Positions 1 through 6,400 of a stretch of DNA of 6,453 nt are shown here, piece after piece. Under the pieces are notes generated by a model. The model had not been told where the DNA came from and made no database searches. It saw only the letters and a list, made by a program, of their open reading frames with translations. Each line of letters begins with the position of its first letter. Position 1 is the stretch's first letter. Made by a program: the position numbers and the translations under genes. This DNA is from SIAJ01 sp036266155 (lineage in GTDB: Bacteria; Planctomycetota; Planctomycetia; Gemmatales; Gemmataceae): NCBI GenBank assembly GCA_036266155.1, contig DATANR010000198.1:1-6453 (forward strand), given 5' to 3'.

Positions 1-339
1 TCGGCAATCGAGCGCCTGATTCGTGCAGATTTGCACGGCTTCGCGGGCAACCAGCAGGGCTTGGTGCGCGCGGGCGGTCCAGGCGATGAACTCGGGCCAA
101 TCGCCATTGAGTTCGATGCAGCGGCGGTGTAACAACGCTTGAGCTCGGCCGGGGATCCAACGCATCCCGGCGCAGTCCAGGCGTTCGCCGACCACGTGCC
201 GGACCGCTCCTTCCACCTGCCGACGCAACGCACGATTGGCTTCCTGAGCCGTATGAAACACGTCCAAACCGTGTTGAAGCGGCGGCTGGCCGTCCACGCC
301 TCCCCGTCCGTGGTCAAATGTGAAGGTTCGTACCCCCAT
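1..339 (-). pseudogene. DDE-type transposase, C-terminal part (ISKra4-like), partial at left edge
   Basis: This is the C-terminal end of a transposase, read on the minus strand and continuing past position 1. Two stretches are recognisable. HGLDVFHTAQEANRALRRQ (about 275-219) resembles the segment around the second catalytic region of planctomycete transposases. VEGAVRHVVGERLDCAGMRW (about 218-159) matches the block with the catalytic Glu, in the pattern VE..-V..RL...GMRW. A tail with ALLHRRCIELNGDWPEF follows, typical of the end of such proteins. The two blocks sit unusually close together, so an internal deletion is likely. An ATG lies at 339-337, but the frame stays open to 660, so the true start is unknown; upstream of 339 the translation looks non-coding. 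I call it a remnant; the ISKra4 assignment is inference from the Glu block. It could also be the end of a hybrid or unrelated IS family. Confidence 0.5.
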
Positions 340-537
340 TCGATACCGGCAACGGTCCCCCTTGCAGCGCCAAGTGTCAAACACTTCCGCTCCAACTCCG
401 CCGAATGCGACAGTGCCCCAAAATACTAGCGACAGGAACCCCCAGATTTGACCGGCCAACGACGGCGCACACGACTTTGTCGCAACGAAATGCAACCTAT
501 CGCGGCGTGCCGGAGCATAAACCAGAATGGTCCCCAC

Positions 538-1118
538 ATGCCTCTGCCAAATTCGACCCCGGACGAGCGGCTTAACCGATTGGTCGGGATATTGCCAAGC
601 CTCAAACCGGGCCAACTGCTGATCGTCGAGCGGATCGTTGATATTTTCTCCGGCTATCACTCAAGACCCAGGTGGACAAGGGCATCAAGGCCGACAAGAT
701 TTACATCTCCAAATTCATCGAATTGGGTAGCGGGGAATGGACAGATCAGCCCGTCCAGCTCGAGGGGCTCCGCGATCAGTTCCTCGACCACCTGAGGAAG
801 TACGATCATGTCTTCACCCTGCGGACGCTCCGCAAGCCGCCGCCAAGCTACTTCTACGAGCTGGTCGAAATCCCGAAGGAAGTCTTATTGTTGGCCCGAG
901 AGAGACGGTTCGAGATGAGGCTGAACAGTAAGCAGATGCCCAAGCCAGGCTATTGCTATTTAACCGATCGTGGGGTTGAAGTGTTCCAGCTCTATTTCGA
1001 CGGCGGAACCGAACGAAAACTACAGGTCAAGCACCTCAAGAAATCCCGTTGCCGAGTTCATGCAACGTGGGAGTTTGACATAGAGTCGAAAGGGCTGGAA
1101 GAAACAGATCCGACGTGA
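538..1118 (+). pseudogene. Type II restriction endonuclease, disrupted by internal deletion and frameshift
   Basis: This is the broken partner of the convergent methyltransferase. Frame A starts at ATG 538 and gives about 42 residues, a helical N-terminus with LPSLKPGQLLIVERIVDIFS. Frame B takes over near 657-665 and runs to the stop at 1116-1118. It begins SLKTQVDKGIKADKIYISKF, where S-L-K looks like the (E/S)xK strand of a PD-(D/E)XK nuclease. It then carries YELVEIPK (855-878) and FQLYFDGGTERKLQ (984-1025), followed by HATWEF, a C-terminal block I associate with type II restriction enzymes. No residues corresponding to the first catalytic acid (PD) lie between the two pieces, so a segment of the catalytic domain is probably missing. 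Joined, the pieces give only about 190 residues, short for such enzymes. No clear Shine-Dalgarno precedes 538. An alternative is a programmed frameshift, but I see no convincing slippery site. Family recognition is from memory of motifs. Confidence 0.65.
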
Positions 1119-2001
1119 CAGCGGCAACCCGCTTTTTTGCCATTCGCACGAAATCTTCCTTCAGTTCCACCCCTAGACACTTCCGACCTGTCTGGAGGGC
1201 AACAGCAGCCACGGTGCCCGAGCCCAGGAACGGGTCGAGTACAAACCCGCCAGCCGGCGAACCGGCTAGGATGCAGGGCTGCACCAAAGCGCGGGGAAAC
1301 ACTGCGAAGTGAGCGTCCTTGTACGGCTCGGTGTTGATCGCCCATACGCTCCGCTTATTCTTGTAACCCTTCCCATCCTTCGTCGGCTCCTTGATCGCTT
1401 CTCGGTCGAAGTAGTAGTCCTCGCTCTTGGAGAACATGAACAGGTATTCGTGGGCCTGAGTCACTCGGTCGCGGACGCTCTCGGGCTGACAGTTCGGCTT
1501 GTACCAGATAATGTCCGAACGCAGGTACCAACCGTCGAGTTGACATGCCATCGCGAGCATCCACGCGATGCCGATCAGGTCTTTCGGCTTAAGACCTTCT
1601 GGAGTGTCCGGTCGGTAGGACATGAACCGACCCTTGTTTTTTTCGTCGGAGTCCCGCCAAGCCCGGCCGCCAGATGTGTAGGTGTTGGCAATGTTCAGCC
1701 AGAAGGTTCCGTCGTCGCGGAGCACCCGCCTGACCTCGCGGAAAACTGCCACAAGGTCGGTGATGTAGTCGGTCACTTTGGCTTCGGCACCAATTTGGCC
1801 TTCGTAACCATAATCTCTCATTCCCCAGAAAGGGGGCGAGGTGACGCAGGTGTGGAAAACACCGTCCGGGATGACCTTCAGTTCCTCGCGGACATCTCCC
1901 CGGATGATGCGGACCCCCGCCGTGTCAAACGAGTCGTGGAACTCACGCGTGGGCTCTGCAACCACCGAGGTCGGCTTGTCGGTCGTTCGCTTCCTCGCCA
2001 C
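1036..2001 (-). CDS. Site-specific DNA methyltransferase, beta class, probably N4-cytosine
   Basis: A 321-residue enzyme that transfers methyl groups from S-adenosylmethionine to an exocyclic base amine in a specific DNA site. The catalytic motif IV TSPPFWGMRDYG (residues 54-65) comes first. The AdoMet-binding motif I DPFLGSGT (256-263) is near the C-terminus, an order that defines the beta class. SPPF/Y-W is more usual for N4-cytosine than for N6-adenine enzymes. RSDIIWYKPN (161-170) and HEYLFMFSK (184-192) are further conserved blocks. The region around 100-160 may hold the target-recognition part; the target site cannot be read from sequence. Translation starts at GTG 2001, supported by GGGAG eight bases upstream. 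The frame has no breaks and key residues are present, so it is probably active. Its last 27 or so codons overlap the 3' end of the converging dead nuclease gene. It now looks like a solitary methyltransferase left from a type II system. Confidence 0.93.
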   Translation of the reverse strand: MARKRTTDKPTSVVAEPTREFHDSFDTAGVRIIRGDVREELKVIPDGVFHTCVTSPPFWGMRDYGYEGQIGAEAKVTDYITDLVAVFREVRRVLRDDGTFWLNIANTYTSGGRAWRDSDEKNKGRFMSYRPDTPEGLKPKDLIGIAWMLAMACQLDGWYLRSDIIWYKPNCQPESVRDRVTQAHEYLFMFSKSEDYYFDREAIKEPTKDGKGYKNKRSVWAINTEPYKDAHFAVFPRALVQPCILAGSPAGGFVLDPFLGSGTVAAVALQTGRKCLGVELKEDFVRMAKKRVAAVTSDLFLPALSTLCQTPTLHELGNGIS

Positions 2002-2009
2002 CTGTCGTA

Positions 2010-2014
2010 CTCCC
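2010..2014 (-). promoter_or_regulatory. Shine-Dalgarno supporting the GTG start of the methyltransferase
   Basis: GGGAG on the minus strand lies eight bases before GTG 2001. It supports that non-ATG start over downstream alternatives. Further upstream a TATCAT (2047-2042, minus) could be a -10 element, but no acceptable -35 sits at the usual distance, so I do not annotate a promoter. Confidence 0.6.
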
Positions 2015-2096
2015 GAAACTAACGGAAGAAGAGAAGGTTGGATGATAACGCTTATTTGGCCGAAAGCCCATGTCGGTAAATCGGCACTCGTAATAA

Positions 2097-2454
2097 GCCG
2101 AGAGTTGGGACTGCGGATACTCGGATCATGTCGAGGGCCGGGAACTCTTTCAGGATACGGCTGCTAGGTTCCCCGGCAGCGTCGACGGGCCGTGGAAGCG
2201 TTACCTCCACGAAGCGAACGAGAAGGGCATCGGCGCCATGCGTTATCCGCGCATCGTTGCCAAAGATGCCGCGAGCGCGGCCCAGCTCAAGAAGCGGACG
2301 CTGACGAACCTGGACAACGAACGCCCGCCGGGCTGGCCGACGCCCACCAGCGGTTCGACGCGGCGGTATTCGCGGCGTATGGGTGGCCGAGCGATTTGAC
2401 GACGTGTTGGGGCGGTTGCTGGCGTTGAACCTGGAGTGGGCGGGACGTGGTTGA
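2097..2454 (+). pseudogene. Remnant of the C-terminus of a large type IIG/PglX-like DNA methylase
   Basis: Three consecutive frames together read like the tail of a large class I SAM-dependent DNA methylase of the combined restriction-modification (MmeI-like or PglX-like) type. The first frame, open from 2097, contains GIGAMRYPRIVAKDAASA and LKKRTLTNLDNERP (ending about 2328). The second gives LADAHQRFDAAVFAAYGW (about 2333-2386). The third gives DDVLGRLLALNLEWAGRG and a stop at 2452-2454. The order RTLTNLYN-RP, then L-AH-LD-AVFAAYGW, then LL-RLLALNLER is the usual ending of these proteins, so the order is preserved while two single-base-type frameshifts break it, near 2326-2333 and 2392-2398. 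None of the catalytic domain is present, so the piece is non-functional. The beginning of homology is uncertain; 2097 is simply where the first frame opens, and clear similarity begins nearer 2160. Assignment rests on remembered motifs. Confidence 0.6.
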
Positions 2455-2470
2455 TCGGTGCTCGAATGTC

Positions 2471-2483
2471 GCCCCGTTAGGGC
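2471..2483. repeat. Short palindrome in a REP-like intergenic block
   Basis: GCCC-CGTTA-GGGC forms a 4-bp stem with a five-base loop. Read on the minus strand the surrounding text AGCCCTAACGGGGCGACATT resembles dispersed intergenic repeats I have seen in planctomycetes. A single copy cannot prove repetitiveness. Confidence 0.35.
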
Positions 2484-2513
2484 TTAAAGAATCCATAGGT
2501 CGCACTGGTCTCC

Positions 2514-2529
2514 GGGGGCGTAAGCCCCT
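2514..2529. repeat. GC-rich hairpin with GTAA tetraloop, REP-like
   Basis: GGGGC (2515-2519), loop GTAA (2520-2523) and GCCCC (2524-2528) form a perfect 5-bp stem, with a further G-U pair possible from 2514 and 2529. GTAA is a GNRA-type loop on the RNA level. The motif GGGGGCGTAAGCCCC is a common intergenic palindrome in planctomycete genomes to my knowledge. It lacks a following T run, so I do not call it a terminator. Confidence 0.45.
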
Positions 2530-2839
2530 ATGTCGACGGCCTCGCCACGGTCGCGCCTAGTGACCCGGCGATGTACGACGAGATCGGCCGACGGATCGCC
2601 TTCGAGGCGTACGGAAGCCGGTTCCGCGAGTCGGCGGATTGACTATTGGTTGCTAGGTGTCGTGTGAAAACTGGTTACTTCAATGGGCTGCAAAGTGCCA
2701 TTCGTCGATGCGGCCGAAGCTGTCAACGCCTCCGTTGACCGTGCTGGACTTCGTGCTATCCGTGCGATCCACAAGTTGGCATAATGGTGATGACTCTCCA
2801 CCCCACCCCGCCCTTGCTCTCCCCTCGGAATTCCCTCCC

Positions 2840-5248
2840 ATGACGGCCCTCCGCTTCGCGTTGGCTCCGTTTCTCTTGTTGCCGTTCAACGCTCGTTGCC
2901 AGACCGCGCAACCGCTCATGCCAGCAGGGAAGCCTGCGGTTCCGTCATTCACATTGCTGACTAAACACTGTCAGGAGTGCCACTCGGGCTCAAAGCCGAA
3001 AGGGGATTTCGTCCTGGATAAATTAACCGCCGACTTCGACGATACGGCGAACCGCGAACGCTGGCTCGCGGTGTTGAAGCGCATCCGGGCGGGCGAGATG
3101 CCGCCGAAGGCGAAACCGCGACCCGAGGCGAAGGACATTCAGGCGCTCGCCGAGTGGATCGAAGCGAAGGACGGGGCGGCTCGGCTCGCGCATGGCCGCA
3201 CCGTTCTGCGCCGCCTTAACCGCATCGAATATCAGAACACCCTCCGCGATCTCCTTGGCATCGACGTCGATTTTCAGGAGATGCTCCCCGCCGATTCGTC
3301 CGCGAATGGCTTTGACAACAGCGGTGAGGCGCTGCACGTCTCCTCGTTCCTCATGGACAAGTATTTGGAGGCCGCCGACACGGCGCTCGGCCTCGCCATC
3401 GCCAACGGCCCGCAGCCGCCGGCCACCAAGAAACGCTACAGCCTCAAGGATCAGCACGGAGTGAAGTCATCAACCGAGAGCGTCTACCGCATCCAGGACG
3501 ACACCGTCACACTCTTCAGTTCCTCGGCATGGAATGCGGTTCACATCTACCAGTTCTACCCGCCGGACCGCGGCCGATATCGTTTTCGCATCTCAGCGTC
3601 CGCGGTGCAGAGTTCCAACAAACCGGTCACGTATTGCGTCTCCGTGGCGGGTAAGCGCGCGGCCGGCAAGAGCGGACTCATCGGCTACTTCGACGCCCCC
3701 GCCGAGAAGCCCAACATCCTTGAGTTCGTCGAGTTCATGGAGCCGCGCACGACAATCCACATCCTTCCTTATGGGCTGACGAACGCACAAACCGTGACCA
3801 AGATCGGCGCCGAGAAGTGGGAAGGACCGGGGTTGGCGGTGCAGTATGTCGAGATCGAAGGTCCGCTGCACGACACGTGGCCTCCAGTGAGCCATCGCCG
3901 CATCTTCGGCGAACTGGAGCAGAAGCCGTCGCCGATTTACAACAACAGCAAGCGCGTGGAGGTGGTCTCGAAAGATCGCGAGGCCGACGCCGAGAAGATT
4001 CTGCGTGACTTCGCTCGCCGAGCCTTCCGCCGCCGCGTCACTGATGCCGACCTGCAGCCATTTCTCAGTTTGGTGAAGGCGAAGCTCGCCGCAAAACAGT
4101 CCTTCGAGAAGGCGGTGCGGGTCGGACTCACCGCGATCCTGGTAGCGCCCGATTTCCTGTTCCTCCGCGAGAAACCTGGCAAGCTGGACGATTTCGCGCT
4201 GGCGTCGCGACTGTCGTACTTTCTCTGGAGCACGATGCCGGATGCGGAGTTGCTGACGCTCGCCGAGCAGGGGGAGCTCGCACAACCCGAGACCCTGCGC
4301 GGGCAGGTCGAGCGGATGCTGAAGGACCCGAAAGCCGCGGCATTCACCGAAAACTTCGTCGGCCAATGGCTCGGCCTCCGCGAGATCGACGCCACCGAGC
4401 CGAGCCACTTGCTCTACTCCGAATTCGACCACATGCTCAAGGTGTCGATGATCCAGGAAACGGAGCTGTTCTTCGCGGAGGTACTGAAGGACGACCTGAG
4501 CCTGACGAACTTCGTGGCGTCCGACTTCACGATGCTCAACGCCCGGCTGGCCAAGCATTACGGTTTGCCGCCAATCGACGGTTTCACATTTCGCAAAGCG
4601 ACGCTCCCGCCGGGGAGCCATCGCGGCGGCGTACTGACGATGGCGAGCGTCCTGAAGGTGACCGCCAACGGCACAACCACGTCACCGGTCACGCGCGGCG
4701 TCTGGGTCATCGATCGCATCCTCGGTATGCCGCCGCCGAAGCCGCCCGCCGATGTGCCGTCGATCGAGCCTGACATTCGCGGGGCCACGACGATCCGCGA
4801 GCAACTCGCCAAGCATCGGCAAGTGACCTCGTGTGCGTCCTGCCATACCCAGATCGATCCGCCCGGCTTCGCGCTCGAGAGCTTCGACGTGATCGGCGGC
4901 TGGCGCGAGCAATACCGCACGACCGGCAACGGCGACCGCAAAGAAGTGATCGTCGATGGTCGCCGCATGCCTTACCGCATGGGCGCGAAAGTCGATCCGT
5001 CCGACGCGATGCCCGACGGGTCGAAATTTCGGAACATCGACGAGTTCAAGCAAGTGTTGTTGAAGGACAAGGATCAACTCGCCCGAGCGCTGGCCGTGAA
5101 GTTGCTGACCTATGGTACTGGCGCGGCCCCGGATTCGGCGGACAAGAACGAGATCGAGGCGATCGTGAAACGTGATCGCAACAAGAGCTATGGCTTCCGC
5201 TCGCTGGTCCATGAGGTCGTGCAGAGCCAGCTGTTTCAAACGAAGTGA
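2840..5248 (+). CDS. Secreted planctomycete di-haem cytochrome-domain protein (DUF1592/DUF1588/DUF1585)
   Basis: An 802-residue exported protein of the family found in large numbers in Planctomycetes. The role is unproven; c-type haem and an extracytoplasmic place suggest electron transfer or polymer oxidation. A signal-peptide-like start (MTALRFALAPFLLLP) is followed by a PSCyt1-type domain with haem motif CQECH (44-48) and MPPK (87-90). A DUF1587 region follows (RRLNRIEYQNTLRDLLGID, 124-142), then a beta-rich stretch of unclear fold (about 200-345). DUF1595 lies at about 385-445, DUF1592 at about 450-575 (SRLSYFLWSTMPD), DUF1588 at about 590-690 with a second haem motif CASCH (665-669), and DUF1585 at about 725-800. 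I chose ATG 2840 because it places the hydrophobic segment at the N-terminus; the same frame is open 61 codons further upstream, but that extension looks non-coding. Only a weak GGAA precedes it. The DUF1552 gene that usually follows is absent here. Confidence 0.93.
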   Translation: MTALRFALAPFLLLPFNARCQTAQPLMPAGKPAVPSFTLLTKHCQECHSGSKPKGDFVLDKLTADFDDTANRERWLAVLKRIRAGEMPPKAKPRPEAKDIQALAEWIEAKDGAARLAHGRTVLRRLNRIEYQNTLRDLLGIDVDFQEMLPADSSANGFDNSGEALHVSSFLMDKYLEAADTALGLAIANGPQPPATKKRYSLKDQHGVKSSTESVYRIQDDTVTLFSSSAWNAVHIYQFYPPDRGRYRFRISASAVQSSNKPVTYCVSVAGKRAAGKSGLIGYFDAPAEKPNILEFVEFMEPRTTIHILPYGLTNAQTVTKIGAEKWEGPGLAVQYVEIEGPLHDTWPPVSHRRIFGELEQKPSPIYNNSKRVEVVSKDREADAEKILRDFARRAFRRRVTDADLQPFLSLVKAKLAAKQSFEKAVRVGLTAILVAPDFLFLREKPGKLDDFALASRLSYFLWSTMPDAELLTLAEQGELAQPETLRGQVERMLKDPKAAAFTENFVGQWLGLREIDATEPSHLLYSEFDHMLKVSMIQETELFFAEVLKDDLSLTNFVASDFTMLNARLAKHYGLPPIDGFTFRKATLPPGSHRGGVLTMASVLKVTANGTTTSPVTRGVWVIDRILGMPPPKPPADVPSIEPDIRGATTIREQLAKHRQVTSCASCHTQIDPPGFALESFDVIGGWREQYRTTGNGDRKEVIVDGRRMPYRMGAKVDPSDAMPDGSKFRNIDEFKQVLLKDKDQLARALAVKLLTYGTGAAPDSADKNEIEAIVKRDRNKSYGFRSLVHEVVQSQLFQTK

Positions 5249-5277
5249 GTCGGGTATGCTGAATGTCGAGGTGACTG

Positions 5278-5874
5278 ATGAACGCGACGACCATGCCTTG
5301 GCCCGTTGACATTCTCAATCGAATGGTGAGAGCCGTGGAGAAAGTTCGCGAGCGATTGTTCCGCACAACTAAGGTTCTCGAAAACGCCGGCATCGACTAT
5401 GCCGTCGTCGGCGGACATGCCGTCGGCGCCTGGGTCGCAAAAATCGACGAAGGCTCGATGCGCAATACCCGCGACGTGGACATCATGATCCAGCGCGCCG
5501 ACCTTGATGCCGTAAAGGCAGCCATGGAAGCAGATGGCTTCATCTACGGCAACGCTTACGGTGTCGACTTCTTTCTCGACGGCATCGACGCCAAACCGAG
5601 CGAGGGTGTGCATCTGCGGTACGCGGGCGAGAAGGTCAAGGAGACGGATCCCGTTCCGACGCCATTGCTATCGGAATCGGAGCGTGGGGCAGCGTTTCAG
5701 GTGGTTTCGCTGGAGCCGCTGGTGCGCATGAAACTCGTCTCGTTCCGACGCAAGGATCAGGTTCATCTGCAAGACATGATTCAACTGGGTCTGATTGACG
5801 CAACATGGCCGGCGCGCTTTCCGCCCGTGCTCGCGGAACGTTTGCAGGAGATATTGGATACGCCGGGGGGATGA
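5278..5874 (+). CDS. Nucleotidyltransferase-fold protein
   Basis: A 198-residue cytoplasmic protein with the minimal nucleotidyltransferase fold. The family moves NMP groups to a substrate that is not known here. VVGGHAVGAW (43-52) is the glycine-rich hG(G/S) motif, and NTRDVDIMI (63-71) supplies the metal-binding Asp pair D66 and D68. GVDFFLDGID (95-104) probably supplies the third acidic residue. The C-terminal part is helical, with EPLVRMKLVSFRRKDQVHLQD (146-166, quoted here only as helix-forming and basic). Key residues are all present, so an active enzyme is plausible. ATG 5278 is preceded by GAGG at 5268-5271, six bases away. The gene starts 29 bp after the cytochrome-domain gene and may share its transcript. 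Similar proteins occur both as toxin-antitoxin components (MNT, AbiEii) and alone; nothing here shows which applies. Confidence 0.85.
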   Translation: MNATTMPWPVDILNRMVRAVEKVRERLFRTTKVLENAGIDYAVVGGHAVGAWVAKIDEGSMRNTRDVDIMIQRADLDAVKAAMEADGFIYGNAYGVDFFLDGIDAKPSEGVHLRYAGEKVKETDPVPTPLLSESERGAAFQVVSLEPLVRMKLVSFRRKDQVHLQDMIQLGLIDATWPARFPPVLAERLQEILDTPGG

Positions 5875-5948
5875 AGATTGGAATTAATCACAGAATTCCT
5901 CAAGATAATCAATGCAAGATGCAAAGTGCAAAATGAGGGAAAGTTGAA
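5875..5948. repeat. Three heptamer direct repeats (TGCAARR) in the leader of the four-helix-bundle gene
   Basis: TGCAAGA (5913-5919), TGCAAAG (5920-5926) and TGCAAAA (5927-5933) are in exact 7-bp tandem; TGAGGGA (5934-5940) continues the phase and contains the ribosome-binding GAGGG. Farther left GGAATT (5880-5885) and AATTCC (5894-5899) form a 6-bp inverted repeat with an 8-base loop and no T run. The stretch is visibly AT-richer than the genes on its left. Confidence 0.6.
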
Positions 5949-6317
5949 ATGAGGCGCGGCGACGATCTTTCTGAGCGAGTGCCGGATTTTGCGGCGCAAA
6001 TTGGCAACGTCGTCGATGCGTTGCCCGACACGCGCATGGGACGACATGTGGCGGGACAACTGGTACGTTGTGGCACCTCTCCCGCACCCAATTACGCCGA
6101 AGCCTGCGGAGCGGAGAGTCGAAAGGACTTCATTCACAAAATGAGCATTTGCCTAAAGGAATTGCGTGAAACTCATTGCTGGTTGCGACTAATCGTGAAG
6201 TCCACTTTGCTTCCTGAGTCTCAACTCGCGGACATCAACGACGAAAGTAACCAACTGACGAATATCTTTGCGAAATCGATTGTGACAACAAAAGCTAATT
6301 CCGCACAAGCTGACTGA
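5949..6317 (+). CDS. Four-helix-bundle protein (S23/IVP-like family)
   Basis: A 122-residue all-helical protein of the four-helix-bundle family named after proteins encoded in 23S rRNA intervening sequences; its biochemical role is unknown. The core is RMGRHVAGQLVRCGTSPAPN (29-48), then YAEACGAESRKDFIHKMSIC (49-68), then LKELRETHCWLRLI (69-82), which is the family's signature. The ending NIFAKSIVTTKAN (105-117) is also normal for the family, so the protein looks full length. ATG 5949 has GAGGG at 5935-5939, nine bases upstream. The 3' half is AT-rich compared with the neighbouring genes (28 G/C in 70 bases at 6241-6310), suggesting a separate origin. Its stop codon coincides with the first bases of the IS end that follows. 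The DGR accessory protein Avd shares this fold, but no reverse transcriptase is in the window. Confidence 0.85.
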   Translation: MRRGDDLSERVPDFAAQIGNVVDALPDTRMGRHVAGQLVRCGTSPAPNYAEACGAESRKDFIHKMSICLKELRETHCWLRLIVKSTLLPESQLADINDESNQLTNIFAKSIVTTKANSAQAD

Positions 6318-6400
6318 AGTGGACCCCAATTCCTGGACCACCTTCGAAGTGAGGAAATCTTGTCCTGGCGGGCACCTATGGAGTAGGGTGTGGCGACATC

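Larger units (their letters stand above)
2455..2839. other. 385-bp stretch without a convincing gene; repeats and orphan coding-like tails
   Basis: The left part (2455-2531) carries the palindromic repeats listed separately. From 2499 a frame reads to TGA 2640-2642 and ends DEIGRRIAFEAYGSRFRESAD (minus its first residue it is a plausible protein C-terminus); I do not recognise it. From ATG 2683 a 33-codon frame reads MGCKVPFVDAAEAVNASVDR onward to TAA 2782-2784, also unrecognised. Either may be debris of deleted genes. CATAAT at 2780-2785, some 55 bases before the next start codon, could be a -10 element, but no good -35 accompanies it. No RNA gene or terminator was seen. Confidence 0.4.

Noticed and set aside
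640..665. Programmed ribosomal frameshift in the nuclease gene
   Set aside because: ATTTTCT is not a standard slippery heptamer, no stimulatory structure is evident, and the apparent absence of a catalytic segment favours deletion.
1309..2022. Open frame of 237 codons on the plus strand
   Set aside because: Antisense to the methyltransferase, which has its full set of catalytic motifs; the translation shows no recognisable domain.
2511..2530. Rho-independent terminator
   Set aside because: The GTAA hairpin is GC-rich but no T run follows on either strand, and the gene before it is already a decayed remnant.
2657..2839. 61-codon N-terminal extension of the cytochrome-domain gene
   Set aside because: The extension has no signal peptide or conserved block and would bury the hydrophobic export segment; ATG 2840 puts it at the N-terminus.
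3593..4621. Long open frame (342 codons) on the minus strand
   Set aside because: It lies antisense inside the cytochrome-domain gene, whose domains and two haem motifs are clear; the arginine- and leucine-rich translation has no family features. It is a by-product of high GC codon bias.
4682..5239. Open frame of 185 codons on the minus strand
   Set aside because: Antisense shadow of the DUF1588/DUF1585 end of the cytochrome-domain gene; low-complexity composition.
5913..5933. CRISPR-like array
   Set aside because: The units are 7-bp tandem repeats without spacers, and there are no cas genes.
5949..6317. Avd of a diversity-generating retroelement
   Set aside because: The fold is similar, but there is no reverse transcriptase, template repeat or variable-repeat gene in the window.
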